Shown: positions 1-9,103, counted from the first letter of the stretch. The stretch: 64,000 bases of DNA from Mesorhizobium sp. B4-1-4 (GCF_006439395.2 NZ_CP083950.1:4949001-5013000), one strand, 5' to 3'. Notes: a model not told the origin generated them from the letters alone. Numbers and translations are program-made.

Positions 1-474
1 AGGGAGGCGTATACTTCCGAAGAGGTAAAAGGTCTCGGTTTTTTAGATGGTGTTGTAACAAGTTTCGATCCGAGCGCCGGCAAAGCTAGAACCTTTTTGC
101 GTGTGGAAACACCTTTTTCTCGGGGAATTAGCAAATGGCAATTGCCGGTCGATATGAAGGAGGTGCGAATCCATGAAATCTCTTTTCCCCCAAATTCGTT
201 CGTTGCTCCACACGTCCACCACGAAAATGAACCGGGCGACCCTGGCGGCAGCTTACGAATAGTTACTGTCGGAAGCATTAATTATCGCAACAACGTTTTT
301 GGTCCGGGTGATTGGTTCTATATCCCGAACGGTGTGGCATACAGTTTTACTACCGATCCGAACTGCACAACACGCGCGATGTATCTATATCGGTTTTTTG
401 CCGCGAGGGAAGGCAATCGCTTTTCACACCCTTCCGCGATTTCCGCGCTATCAGCTATTGAACCGATGGAGTAG
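1..474 (+). CDS. Cupin-domain protein, 5' end outside the window
   Basis: The reading frame is open from base 1, so the gene starts upstream and about 157 residues are visible. A TTG at 97 could serve as an internal start, but the preceding 32 codons read as protein without a stop. The visible part carries a first cupin motif (PHVHHENE, a His/Glu metal-site pattern) and a second motif around GPGDWFYIPNG, where the usual His is replaced by Tyr. This predicts a small beta-barrel protein, possibly metal binding; substrate unknown. Base composition is visibly less GC-rich than in the core genes further right, which suggests transfer. Confidence 0.6.
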   Translation, partial: REAYTSEEVKGLGFLDGVVTSFDPSAGKARTFLRVETPFSRGISKWQLPVDMKEVRIHEISFPPNSFVAPHVHHENEPGDPGGSLRIVTVGSINYRNNVFGPGDWFYIPNGVAYSFTTDPNCTTRAMYLYRFFAAREGNRFSHPSAISALSAIEPME

Positions 475-525
475 GAAACACCAAAGGGCACGATCTAACA
501 TCTATGGAATTGGCTGGAGGGAACA

Positions 526-1308
526 ATGGTAAATATAATACGACGCGCGGCTTCGCTCTTATGGGACAATTTCGGGCACTGTCAAAGATGTATGCACAGG
601 GCGCTTCAAGGAACGTTGATCGCTTGGGGCGGGGTAACCGCCAGCGCTATTGTGGGATATGGACCACTTGTTGTTGTATTAATGCTTGTTGCAATTCTTG
701 TTACGACGGTGTGGCTTATCCACGTAGTGGTCTTTGCGATCAAGACTTCGCTCGTCGCAAATAGGACGAGACCGCCGGAGCTTGGCGCCTTTTCACGTCG
801 CCAGTTTCTTGCGTCTTTCATTTCCGCGCTCGGTGTTGGAGCCATTACCACCTTGTCGTATTCGGTTAGCTGGGCAGCTGATTTTTCGAGCGGAGAGGAT
901 GTGTCGAGCGGAGGATATATATTGGAAAGCTGTTGCCGCAAGCCGAGTGGGGTTTGCCGATGTGGGTCGTCATCCGGTTACTTGGCCGATTGTGCGACCA
1001 GTTGTGGGGTTGCCCTAACCGCGGTTCGGGCAATGGCCGCCCTGCCATCGCTTCCCTCATTCACAGCAGTCGGACATCTGTTTGATGTCCATACTCGGAA
1101 ACCTTTGGCCGAAGAGAGAGTGGTTCTGGTCATTCCTGGGGGAAAGTCATTTCAGGCCGTCACTGATACAGGCGGAAGGTTCAAGATTTCCGTTGGCGCA
1201 AATCCGTCTCGGAAGAGTTTGGACATTGGGAAGCTGCCGTCTGTGGCACCTGGCGCGAGGGTGGCTGGCGAGTCTTCCAATTTTTACTTGTTCCTGCGAG
1301 CGGGCTAG
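526..1308 (+). CDS. Unrecognised Cys-rich membrane protein with a C-terminal beta-sandwich-like domain
   Basis: 260 residues; the ATG follows a good ribosome site (GGAGGG, 5 nt upstream). I do not recognise the family. Residues 15-25 hold a CxxC-type motif (HCQRC), followed by a long hydrophobic stretch (about 30-75). A twin-Arg stretch (RRQFLASF, near 91) begins a second hydrophobic segment that ends in AWAA-like residues, resembling a Tat or membrane-anchor signal. A Cys cluster follows (CCRKPSGVCRCG, then two more Cys), which could bind metal or form disulfides. The last 90 residues look like a carboxypeptidase-regulatory-like beta domain (VGHLFDVHTRKPL...TDTGGRFKISV). It lies 51 bp after the cupin gene in the same direction, so the two may be co-transcribed. 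Confidence 0.5.
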   Translation: MVNIIRRAASLLWDNFGHCQRCMHRALQGTLIAWGGVTASAIVGYGPLVVVLMLVAILVTTVWLIHVVVFAIKTSLVANRTRPPELGAFSRRQFLASFISALGVGAITTLSYSVSWAADFSSGEDVSSGGYILESCCRKPSGVCRCGSSSGYLADCATSCGVALTAVRAMAALPSLPSFTAVGHLFDVHTRKPLAEERVVLVIPGGKSFQAVTDTGGRFKISVGANPSRKSLDIGKLPSVAPGARVAGESSNFYLFLRAG

Positions 1309-2064
1309 TTACATCGAGAGACGGATTGAACTAACCCGAGGCAGCAGATCGTTTCAGTTCGGTAGCGCTTAGCAGGCGGAGGAGGGATCCGAACCGGGCA
1401 GCTTCTGCCGAAGATGCCGAGTGGTCGGCTCGACCTGCCGAGCCCTCGGCATATGACTCGCCAGTCGCAAGGCGCTCGCAAGTCGCGACCCACAAGCCAA
1501 CCCCTCCGCTTCATTCCCCGCTTGCTGCGCGGATACGCCGTCCTATTACGGCGCCGCCGTTCGAGTGCCTGGCCTGCTCGACTATCTATCCATGTCATCC
1601 GACAGATCTGTCATCACGCGCGCGTGGCGGAGAGCACCGCCAGTATCGGGCGCCTACCACCACCCACGATGGCCACGCATGCAATTCCAGCGCATCTGCC
1701 CAAATACGGACGGAGAGCGGTTCCGACCTGAACAGGGCCGTCCGATCGAACAACAGGAGCTTCTAAGCGACAGGGCAGGCGCGGCAGCATACTCTATTAA
1801 AGGTTAGGGTGGCCGCCTCCAACTCCTCGCCGCGCCTCGGTCTTGGATTGCTCCGAGCCCACGCCGGGGAGCGCTGGGGGAGCGGACCTGCGTTTCTCGC
1901 TGTTTACGCCTGACCGACTGCGGCCCCATGCAAGGGGGGGCCGTGCTCCGCGCCTGGTTCATACGGGCACTCCAGCCTTGCGGAACCCGTCAAGCCAGAG
2001 CTCGGCGTCGTCGGGTATGGCGCACATTTTCGCAGAGTTGCATGCGAAGATCGTCGTATCGAAA
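1309..2064. other. Gene-poor gap between the Cys-rich gene and the IS256-type element
   Basis: About 750 bp with no open frame that reads like protein on either strand. The short frames are rich in Arg, Pro and Ser, as expected from GC-rich non-coding sequence. It may be decayed accessory DNA. Confidence 0.5.
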
Positions 2065-3496
2065 GGATCGCGTCTCAGGAGGTGGTGTAGCTGACGGCGC
2101 TGGTCGCCGCGCTCTCCGGCAGGAAGCCGGGTTGATCAGCGCGCCACGGCTGGCAGGCTGATGAGGGGATCATCGCTCATCTGGCTGATGGTCTCAAGGG
2201 TCATGTATCGGGCCCGCTGCACCGCCCATTCATCGTTCTGCTCGAGCAGCAGCGCGCCGACGAGGCGGACGATGGCGTTGTCGTTCGGGAAGATGCCGAC
2301 CACGTCGGTTCGGCGCTTGATCTCGCCGTTGAGACGCTCGATCGGATTCGTGCTGTGAAGCTTGGCCCGATGCTCCTTGGGGAAGGTCATGTAGGCCAGC
2401 ACGTCAGGTTCGGCGTCGTCCATGATGGTGGCGAGCTTGGGCACCTTCGGCCGGATCTGATCGGCGACGGCGCGCCATTGCGTGCTTGCGGCCTCCGGCG
2501 TCTCCTGGGCAAAGGCGGTGGCGATGAAGGCCGAGACGACGCGCGGCGGCCGCTCTTGCCGGCGTGCGCCAGCACGTTCCTCATGAAGTGGACCCGGCAG
2601 CGCTGCCATGTGGCTGAGAGCACCTTGGTCACGGCGGCCTTCAGACCCTCATGGGCATCGGAGACGACCAGCTTGACCCCGCGCAGCCCGCGGCGCGTCA
2701 GCTTGCGCAGGAACTCCGTCCAGATCGGCTCGGCCTCCGAGGTGCCGACCTCCATGCCGAGAACTTCGCGGCGGCCGTCTGCGTTGACGCCGACGGCGAT
2801 GATGACGGCGACCGAGACGATGCGGCCGCCGCGGCGCACCTTCAGGTAGTGGCATCGATCCAGATGTAGGGCCAATCGCCCTCAATCGGCCGCTCGAGGA
2901 AGGCCTTCACCTTGCCGTCGATCTCCTCGCACAGCCGGCTGACCTGGCTCTTGGAAATACCGCTCATGCCCATGGCCTTGACCAGGTCGTCGACCGAGCG
3001 CGTCGAGATGCCCTGCACGTAGGCCTCCTGGATGACCGCGGTGAGTGCCTTCTCGGCCATGCGGCGCGGCTCCAGGAAGCTCGGGAAGTAGGAGCCCTTC
3101 CTGAGCTTGGGGATGCGCAGCTCGACCGTGCCGGCCCGCGTCTCCCAATCCCTGTCGCGATAGCCGTTGCGCTGCGCCGTCCGCAGCGGGGTCTTCTCGC
3201 CATAGCCGGCGCCAGTGGCGGCGCCGACCTCCATCTCCATCAGCCGCTCGGCGGCAAAGCCGATCATGTCGCGCAGGAGATCGGCATCGGGGGTCTTCTC
3301 CACGAGCGCGCGCAGGTTCATCATGTCGTCGGTCATCGATCGTTCCTTCGAATCAGGTTGGTGTTCAGCAACCCGACCCTAACGGAAGAACATCGATGAC
3401 CACCGCTGTGCCGCTCGCTCGCTACGACGCTGTTGAGGGCGCGCTCGCGAGCGGCTTCGCTGCCGCCGAGCTACACCACCTCAAGGGACACGACCC
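2065..3496 (-). mobile_element. IS256-family insertion sequence, degenerate
   Basis: About 1.43 kb bounded by imperfect terminal inverted repeats. The left end reads GGATCGCGTCTC then GAGGTGGTGTAGCT (2079-2092). The right end, read on the minus strand, has GGGTCGTGTCCC then the same GAGGTGGTGTAGCT (complement of 3469-3482). The transposase fills most of the interior on the minus strand. No clear 8-bp target duplication is visible next to these ends, so the insertion is old or rearranged. The exact ends are estimates. Confidence 0.75.
2136..3336 (-). pseudogene. IS256-family (Mutator-type) transposase with two frameshifts
   Basis: The protein is readable only by joining three frames. The first (from 3336) starts MTDDMMNLRALVEK and includes the conserved region around RTAQRNGYRDRDWETRAG and ISTRSVDDLVKAMG, ending at WIDAT. 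The second (from about 2860) resumes with YLKVRRGGRIVSVAVIIAVG and reaches VHFMRNVLAHAGKSGRR. The third (from about 2545) has VVSAFIATAFAQ, STNPIERLNGEIKRR and the C-terminus. The first break fits loss of one base in the codon after Ala in WIDAT(Y); the second is a one- or two-base indel after KSGRR. Unless these are sequencing errors the element cannot move on its own. Confidence 0.85.
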
Positions 3497-3577
3497 CGGA
3501 CCCCGGATTTTAAAAGGAGGCAACAGGACAGTGCTGAAAATGTTCCACCACGGGTCGACTGGAAATGTCCGAGCCAG

Positions 3578-3624
3578 GCAATTCCAGGGAAAGTTTGAAG
3601 CGGTTTCCGTCCGGAATAGCGTCG
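3578..3624. repeat. GCAATTCC/GGAATTGC palindromic repeat, degenerate copy
   Basis: Reads CAATTCCAGGGAAAG, then a spacer, then CCGTCCGGAATAGC. It matches the better copy after dnaQ (47218-47260) and partial copies after other genes. Confidence 0.5.
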
Positions 3625-3692
3625 AAACAAAGAGTTAGGATCGCGATCCAGTCTCGCAGGCCCCTCACAGGTGGCAGACCCCCTGCAGGGGA

Positions 3693-4496
3693 TCAGCCGC
3701 CCTTTACACTGTCCGCCTTGCGCAGCGACGCCTGGTGGACCAGCGATGTCCAGCTGTTGGTCGAAGCGAGGTGACAATAGACCAGGACGAGCGCGCCTGA
3801 TTTTCTCAGGTCGAGAAAGGCCTCGTCGCTCAATTTGTTGAAGGCCTCCTCGTCGATCACCTGGAAATCGGTGAGGTTGAGCACTTCACCGCCTTCCAGC
3901 GTCACCTTACTCTGGCGCGGCGAAAACAGGCCGTGGGCGTCGATCTTCTCGACCATCTCGCGGGTGGCTCTGAAGTCGATCTGGAACTGATTGCAGAAGG
4001 CGAGCGCCTGCTTGGTTGCCTCGGCCGGCTCGGCGCCGTTGAAGAATGGCGCGACCTTGTCTTCGCGCGGTGGCGCGACGGACTGGTCGACGACACGCTC
4101 GCTTGCCCGGTCGACGCACAGCGTCAGCCGGCCTGATGCGGTCGGGTCCTCGGCAAGGATGAAAGGATAGCGGCGCACATAGGCGGGGATATAGTGCGGT
4201 GCCGTCCACCGGCCGTCGGCGTCGACGAACAGGTTCTCGCCCTGGCGCACGCCGGTGATGATCACCGGCGCCTTGCCGGTGCCGATGAAGACGATCGGAT
4301 AGGAGCGCATCCCCGCCGGCATTTCCGACGCCACCACCGGGATGGCATGCGCCGAGCGCGCGAAGGAAAAGTCGCTGCGCGCGGTGAGGCCGAGAAAACC
4401 GTGCCGCGCCGGGTTGAGCGCCTCGGGCCTCGAATAAAACAGCGGCATTGAAGCATCCGCCGGCGCCGCTGCCGTTCTCGCACCGCTGTCAGCCAT
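3693..4496 (-). CDS. SapC family protein
   Basis: 267 residues from the ATG at 4496 (MADSGARTAAAPADASMPLFY). The frame is open further upstream, but that part is low-complexity Arg/Ala sequence and is excluded. Hallmarks of the SapC family are PLFYSRPEALNPARHG near the N-terminus, FVPxEFPxAxRxYPIVF-like residues (VASEMPAGMRSYPIVF), AHYIPAYVRRYPFILAED and a C-terminal LTDFQVIDEEAFNKL. The name comes from a Campylobacter surface-layer gene; in proteobacteria the function is not established and the protein is probably cytosolic. It stands alone, divergent from the small gene at 4806. Confidence 0.8.
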   Translation of the reverse strand: MADSGARTAAAPADASMPLFYSRPEALNPARHGFLGLTARSDFSFARSAHAIPVVASEMPAGMRSYPIVFIGTGKAPVIITGVRQGENLFVDADGRWTAPHYIPAYVRRYPFILAEDPTASGRLTLCVDRASERVVDQSVAPPREDKVAPFFNGAEPAEATKQALAFCNQFQIDFRATREMVEKIDAHGLFSPRQSKVTLEGGEVLNLTDFQVIDEEAFNKLSDEAFLDLRKSGALVLVYCHLASTNSWTSLVHQASLRKADSVKGG

Positions 4497-4805
4497 CGTT
4501 CGGCCCCTCTTCTGCCGCGACCCGGTTGCGCCGGCCCGCTTTATACGCGATCCCGCCGGGATCTGTTTTTCTGCGCCGATCTTCGGTCGGCAAGAGATCG
4601 TGCGCAGGATTGAAGTAAAGGCTCTACCGCGTTCCTCGCCACGACAAAAGCAGGCATGGCCGGATGATGCGGATTTACGCCGGGGTTTGCACCGCGCTGT
4701 GCGGCGAGCCCGCCTTGCGGCTATGGACAGCTTGCGGCGAAGCGGCGACATTCCGGGAACCAGGGAACTGGGCGTTGAACGCTCCAGGCAGTCGAGGCGC
4801 ATGGC
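4497..4805. other. Divergent intergenic region, SapC / DUF6916-like gene
   Basis: 309 bp that should hold two divergent promoters. No RNA gene, repeat or clear operator was seen. Confidence 0.35.
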
Positions 4806-5078
4806 ATGACGAAATCGGATTTCGAACAAGCGGTCGGCACGGCCTTCACCACCACGATCGGCGAGCGGTCGATTGCCCTGGAATTGACCGATGTCCGCGC
4901 CATCCCTGCCAGCCCGCGCCCCGGCGGCGGATTCTCGCTGCTGTTTCGGCGGCCGCGCGACGTGGCGCTGCCGCAGGCGACCTATAGTCTTGCCGGCAAG
5001 GGTGGTGCCCATGACATCTTCATCGTGCCGGTCGCGGCCGATGCGGCGGGGCGGCTTTACGAGGCGGTTTTCAACTAG
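4806..5078 (+). CDS. Small DUF6916-like protein
   Basis: 90 residues, no signal peptide or membrane segment. The pattern F..AVGTAF near the start, a central GGGFSLLFRRP and a C-terminal LPQATYSL...IFIVPVAADAAGRLYEAVFN matches my memory of the DUF6916 family, small proteins of unknown role often found near phage-tail-like or secreted-protein genes. Here there is no such context; it lies alone upstream of the bkd operon, with 317 bp between them. Function unknown. Confidence 0.6.
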   Translation: MTKSDFEQAVGTAFTTTIGERSIALELTDVRAIPASPRPGGGFSLLFRRPRDVALPQATYSLAGKGGAHDIFIVPVAADAAGRLYEAVFN

Positions 5079-5395
5079 TCTTGTAGTCTTGCGAGGCTGG
5101 TGCCGGTCCCCCACCGAACCTGCGGTCCGAACTCGCCACAAAGGGGAGGTCGGAGCCAGACCCTCCAGAATACCTCCTCTTGCGGCAACCCACCCGCAAC
5201 CATTCGCCAAATTGCGCGCCGCCGCGCAACATCGACAAGAAATTTCGCCGACATATCTTCATCTTGGTGTGCGGGAGGCTCGATCGGCCGGCATGGCCGG
5301 CCCGACGCGCCAACGGCTTGCCCGGCGAATTCGCACTGGTCTGGCCGCGCGAATGTGCAAATATCGACGCCAGGCAACATTGGAGGACAAAGGTC
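5079..5395. other. Leader region of the bkd operon
   Basis: 317 bp that should contain the promoter of the branched-chain dehydrogenase operon. It ends with a ribosome site (GGAGGACAAAGGTC) ahead of the ATG at 5396. No regulator gene is adjacent and no operator is evident. Confidence 0.35.
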
Positions 5396-6628
5396 ATGGC
5401 CGATGCTGGAATGTTGCGGTTTCACGTTCCGGAGCCTGAAGTGCGGCCGGGCGGCACGCCTGACTTTTCCAATGTGCCCATCCCCAAGGCCGGCTCGGTG
5501 CCGCGCCCGGAAATCGATGTCGATCCGCGCACCATCCGCGACATGGCCTTCTCGATCATCCGGGTGTTGAACCGCAACGGCGAAGCCGTCGGGCCATGGG
5601 CCGGGCTGCTCACCGACGAAGAACTGCTGACCGGCCTGCGCCACATGATGACGCTGAGGACCTTCGATGCCCGCATGCAGATGGCGCAGCGCCAGGGCAA
5701 GACCTCCTTTTACATGCAGCATCTTGGTGAAGAGGCGGTGAGCTGCGCCTTCCGCAAGGCGCTCGCGCCGGGCGACATGAATTTTCCGACCTACCGGCAG
5801 GCCGGCCTGCTCATCGCCGACGGCTATCCGATGGTCACCATGATGAACCAGATCTATTCCAACGAGGCCGATCCGCTGAAGGGGCGGCAGCTGCCGATCA
5901 TGTATTCTTCGAAGGAACACGGTTTCTTCTCGGTCTCGGGCAATCTGGCAACGCAGTACATCCAGGCGGTCGGCTGGGCGATGGCCTCGGCGATATCGAA
6001 CGATTCCAGGATCGCCGCCGCCTGGATCGGCGACGGCTCAACGGCGGAATCGGATTTCCATTCGGCCCTGGTGTTCGCCTCCACCTACAAGGCGCCGGTG
6101 ATCCTCAACGTCGTCAACAACCAGTGGGCGATCTCGACCTTCCAGGGCATTGCGCGCGGCGGCTCCGGCACCTTCGCCGCGCGAGGCCTGGGCTTCGGCA
6201 TTCCGGCGCTGCGCGTCGATGGCAACGATTATCTCGCCGTCCATGCGGTGGCCAAATGGGCGGCCGAGCGCGCGCGCAGCAATCTCGGGCCGACGCTCGT
6301 CGAATATGTCACCTACCGCGCCGGCGCCCATTCGAGCTCGGACGATCCCTCGGCCTACCGGCCAAAGACCGAATCCGACGCCTGGCCGCTCGGCGACCCC
6401 ATCGTGCGGCTGAAGAACCATCTCATCCAGCTTGGTGTCTGGTCGGATGAGCGGCATGCGCAGGCGGAGGCCGAAATCCTCGACACGGTGATCGCGGCGC
6501 AAAAGGAAGCCGAAAGCCATGGCACGCTGCATGCCGGCGGCAAGCCATCGACGCGCGACATGTTCGAAGGCCTCTATGCCGAGATGCCGCCGCATCTCCG
6601 GCGCCAGCGCCAGCAGGCGGGAGTCTGA
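5396..6628 (+). CDS. bkdA1: Branched-chain 2-oxoacid dehydrogenase E1 alpha subunit
   Basis: 410 residues. The ATG at 5396 is chosen over earlier in-frame codons because of the GGAGGA ribosome site and because homologues begin near here. The thiamine diphosphate motif is clear: GDG at 212-214 and NN at 241-242, about 28 residues apart. The region YRAGAHSSSDDPSAYR near the C-terminus is the E1-alpha phosphorylation-loop region typical of the branched-chain (2-oxoisovalerate) enzyme rather than of pyruvate dehydrogenase. With E1 beta it decarboxylates the 2-oxoacids of Val, Leu and Ile and passes the acyl group to lipoyl-E2. It is first in a four-gene operon, 3 bp before bkdA2. Confidence 0.92.
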   Translation: MADAGMLRFHVPEPEVRPGGTPDFSNVPIPKAGSVPRPEIDVDPRTIRDMAFSIIRVLNRNGEAVGPWAGLLTDEELLTGLRHMMTLRTFDARMQMAQRQGKTSFYMQHLGEEAVSCAFRKALAPGDMNFPTYRQAGLLIADGYPMVTMMNQIYSNEADPLKGRQLPIMYSSKEHGFFSVSGNLATQYIQAVGWAMASAISNDSRIAAAWIGDGSTAESDFHSALVFASTYKAPVILNVVNNQWAISTFQGIARGGSGTFAARGLGFGIPALRVDGNDYLAVHAVAKWAAERARSNLGPTLVEYVTYRAGAHSSSDDPSAYRPKTESDAWPLGDPIVRLKNHLIQLGVWSDERHAQAEAEILDTVIAAQKEAESHGTLHAGGKPSTRDMFEGLYAEMPPHLRRQRQQAGV

Positions 6629-6631
6629 GTC

Positions 6632-7645
6632 ATGCCGAGACGGACCATGATCGAGGCGATCCGCGACGCCATGGATGTGTCGATGGGACGCGACGACAAA
6701 GTCGTCGTGTTCGGCGAGGATGTCGGCTTCTTCGGCGGCGTCTTCCGCTGCACGCAGGGCCTGCAGGCCAAATACGGCAAGAGCCGCTGTTTCGACGCGC
6801 CGATCAACGAATCCGGCATTGTCGGCTCGGCCATCGGCATGGCCGCCTACGGGTTGAAACCTTGCGTGGAAATTCAGTTTGCCGACTACATGTACCCGGC
6901 CTACGATCAGCTGACCCAGGAAGCAGCGCGGCTGCGCTACCGTTCGAACGGCGATTTCACCTGCCCGATCGTGGTGCGCATGCCGACCGGTGGCGGCATC
7001 TTCGGCGGCCAGACGCACAGCCAGAGCCCGGAAGCGCTTTTCACCCATGTGTCGGGCCTGAAGACGGTGGTGCCATCCAACCCGTATGACGCCAAGGGGC
7101 TGCTGATCGCGGCGATCGAGGATCCCGATCCGGTGATCTTCCTGGAGCCGAAACGGCTCTACAACGGTCCGTTCGACGGCCATCACGACCGGCCGGTGAC
7201 GCCCTGGGCGAAGCATGAGCTCGGCGAGGTCGCCGACGGTCACTACACCGTGCCGCTCGGCAAGGCCGCGATCCGCCGGGCGGGCTCCGCCGTCACCGTG
7301 CTCGCCTACGGCACCATGGTCTATGTCGCACAGGCCGCTGCCGAGGAGACCGGCATCAATGCCGAGATCATCGATCTCAGGACCCTGCTGCCGCTCGACC
7401 TCGATACGGTCGTCGCATCGGTCAAGAAGACCGGGCGCTGCGTCGTCGTGCATGAGGCGACGCTGACCTCCGGCTTTGGCGCGGAGCTTTCGGCACTGGT
7501 TCAGGAAAACTGTTTCTACCATCTCGAGGCGCCGGTGGCGCGTGTCGCCGGCTGGGACACGCCCTATCCGCATGCGCAGGAATGGGACTATTTTCCGGGA
7601 CCGGCCCGCGTCGGCCGTGCCCTCCTAGAAACAATGGAAGCGTAG
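6632..7645 (+). CDS. bkdA2: Branched-chain 2-oxoacid dehydrogenase E1 beta subunit
   Basis: 337 residues, usual length for the family. Typical features are GEDVGFFGGVFRCTQGL near residue 30, the PINESGIVGSAIGMAAYG stretch, IVVRMPTGGGIFGGQTHSQ and the C-terminal transketolase fold with VVVHEATLTSGFGAEL. GGxFGxxxxSQ-type loops contact the cofactor at the alpha/beta interface. It starts 3 bp after bkdA1, which indicates translational coupling, and is followed 15 bp later by bkdB. Confidence 0.93.
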   Translation: MPRRTMIEAIRDAMDVSMGRDDKVVVFGEDVGFFGGVFRCTQGLQAKYGKSRCFDAPINESGIVGSAIGMAAYGLKPCVEIQFADYMYPAYDQLTQEAARLRYRSNGDFTCPIVVRMPTGGGIFGGQTHSQSPEALFTHVSGLKTVVPSNPYDAKGLLIAAIEDPDPVIFLEPKRLYNGPFDGHHDRPVTPWAKHELGEVADGHYTVPLGKAAIRRAGSAVTVLAYGTMVYVAQAAAEETGINAEIIDLRTLLPLDLDTVVASVKKTGRCVVVHEATLTSGFGAELSALVQENCFYHLEAPVARVAGWDTPYPHAQEWDYFPGPARVGRALLETMEA

Positions 7646-7660
7646 AGCGGGAGGCCTGAG

Positions 7661-9076
7661 ATGGGCGAACACATCATCAAGCTGCCCGATGTCGGCGAGG
7701 GCGTGGCCGAGGCCGAATTGGTCGAATGGCATGTCAAGGTTGGCGACATCGTACGCGAGGACACAATGCTCGCCGCCGTCATGACCGACAAGGCGACGGT
7801 CGAGATTCCGTCGCCCGTCGATGGCGAAATCCTGTGGCTGGGCGCCGAGATCGGCGACACGGTGGCCATCGGCTCGCCCATCGTGCGGCTGAAGGTGGCG
7901 GGCGAGGGGAATGTGAAGGCGGAAGGCGCGAAATCGCCGGAGGTCACGGCGACACCTACCCCCACCCCTAACCGTGCCGGGACGAGCCACGCGTCTCGCC
8001 CGTCCTCCGGACCCCCACAAGGGGGAGGGGAACGCGCCTCGGCTCCCAAGGTCGAAGCAAAGCGCGCGCCACCGTCATCCACGAATCCAAGAAACGATAA
8101 CGTTGGAGCGGCTGTGACCGAATCCCCCTCCCCCTTGTGGGGAGGGGTTAGGGATGGGGGTACTGCGACGGTGGGCGCCCCACGCCCTGAAGGCGAAAAG
8201 CCGTTGGCATCGCCGGCCGTTCGCCTGCGGGCGAAGGAGGCCGGCATCGATCTCAGGCAGATCGCGGGAAGCGGCCCGGCCGGACGCATCGGCCATGAGG
8301 ACATCGAGGCGTTCCTGGCACGCGGGCCGCAAATGGCCAAGGCATCGGGCCTTGCCCGCAACGATGCTGTCGAGGACATCAAGGTGGTTGGGCTTCGGCG
8401 AAAGATCGCCGAGAAGATGACGCTGTCCAAATCGCGCATCCCGCACATCACCTATGTCGAGGAGATCGACGTCACCGCGCTGGAAGATCTGCGCGCCGCG
8501 CTCAACAAGGAGAAGCGCCCTGCCAAGGCGGGCGCGGAAAGGCCCAAGCTGACGCTGCTCCCCTTCCTGATGCGGGCGATGGTCAAGGCGATAGCGGACC
8601 AGCCCCAGCTCAATTCGCTGTTCGACGACGAGGGCGGTATCATCCATCAGCATGGCGGAATCCATATCGGCATCGCCGCGCAGACGCCCTCGGGTTTGGT
8701 GGTGCCGGTGGTCAGGCATGCCGAGGCGCGCGACATCTGGGAGTGCGGCGCCGAGGTCGCCAGGCTTGCCGAGGCGGCGAAGTCCGGCACGGCGACACGC
8801 GACGAGCTGTCCGGCTCGACCATAACCATCACCTCGCTCGGCGCCATGGGCGGTGTCGCGACGACGCCCGTCATCAACCATCCCGAGGTGGCGATCATCG
8901 GCGTCAACAAGATGATGGTGCGGCCGGTGTGGGACGGCACCCAGTTCATCCCGCGCAAGATGATGAACCTGTCGTCAAGCTTCGACCATCGCGTCATCGA
9001 CGGCTGGGACGCGGCCGTCTTCATCCAGCGCATCAAGACGCTGCTGGAAACGCCGGCGCTGATCTTCGTGGATTAG
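7661..9076 (+). CDS. bkdB: Branched-chain 2-oxoacid dehydrogenase E2 (dihydrolipoyl acyltransferase) with repeat-derived linker
   Basis: 471 residues. Lipoyl domain 1-80 with the lipoylated Lys at 44 (MTDKATVEIPS); E1/E3-binding domain about 182-220 (ASPAVRLRAKEAGIDL..GRIGHEDI); catalytic acyltransferase domain to the end, with the active-site HxxxDG at 443-448. The linker (about 85-180) is odd. Residues about 97-125 and 153-168 are encoded by the two arms of a GC-rich palindromic repeat that also occurs after lpdA (10737-10878), and the frame stays open through it. The rest of the protein looks intact, so the enzyme is probably functional: E2 linkers tolerate sequence change. The catalytic part transfers the branched acyl group to CoA. 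Confidence 0.92.
   Translation: MGEHIIKLPDVGEGVAEAELVEWHVKVGDIVREDTMLAAVMTDKATVEIPSPVDGEILWLGAEIGDTVAIGSPIVRLKVAGEGNVKAEGAKSPEVTATPTPTPNRAGTSHASRPSSGPPQGGGERASAPKVEAKRAPPSSTNPRNDNVGAAVTESPSPLWGGVRDGGTATVGAPRPEGEKPLASPAVRLRAKEAGIDLRQIAGSGPAGRIGHEDIEAFLARGPQMAKASGLARNDAVEDIKVVGLRRKIAEKMTLSKSRIPHITYVEEIDVTALEDLRAALNKEKRPAKAGAERPKLTLLPFLMRAMVKAIADQPQLNSLFDDEGGIIHQHGGIHIGIAAQTPSGLVVPVVRHAEARDIWECGAEVARLAEAAKSGTATRDELSGSTITITSLGAMGGVATTPVINHPEVAIIGVNKMMVRPVWDGTQFIPRKMMNLSSSFDHRVIDGWDAAVFIQRIKTLLETPALIFVD
7956..8163. repeat. Palindromic repeat inserted in frame within bkdB
   Basis: The left arm includes CCCCCACCCCTAACC and CCCCCACAAGGGGGAGGGG; the right arm reads CCCCTCCCCCTTGTGGGG then AGGGGTTAGGGATGGGGG. 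The arms are inverted copies, except that the left one carries an extra block of about 45 bp. The same CCCTCCCCCTTGTGGGGAGG core occurs in the lpdA downstream gap. Total length is about 208 bp with no stop codon in the bkdB frame. Confidence 0.85.
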
Positions 9077-9103
9077 GTTTATGAATACGGACGCTGCCCC
9101 CTT

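Noticed and set aside
1309..2064. Small genes at 1414-1731 and 1843-2094
   Set aside because: No ribosome sites, no conserved pattern, and overlapping frames of similar quality on both strands.
2065..3496. 8-bp target duplication of the IS256-type element
   Set aside because: Flanks next to the inferred ends share no direct repeat of that length.
3693..4496. Surface-layer protein
   Set aside because: The SapC name comes from a Campylobacter locus. There is no signal peptide or secretion context here, so the role is left open.
4497..5210. 5' extension of the SapC gene to 505 codons
   Set aside because: The extension is low-complexity Arg/Ala sequence overlapping the small plus-strand gene; SapC homology begins after 4496.
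6038..7573. A 511-codon minus-strand frame opposite bkdA1/bkdA2
   Set aside because: Antisense shadow with no recognisable motifs; it spans two clear genes.
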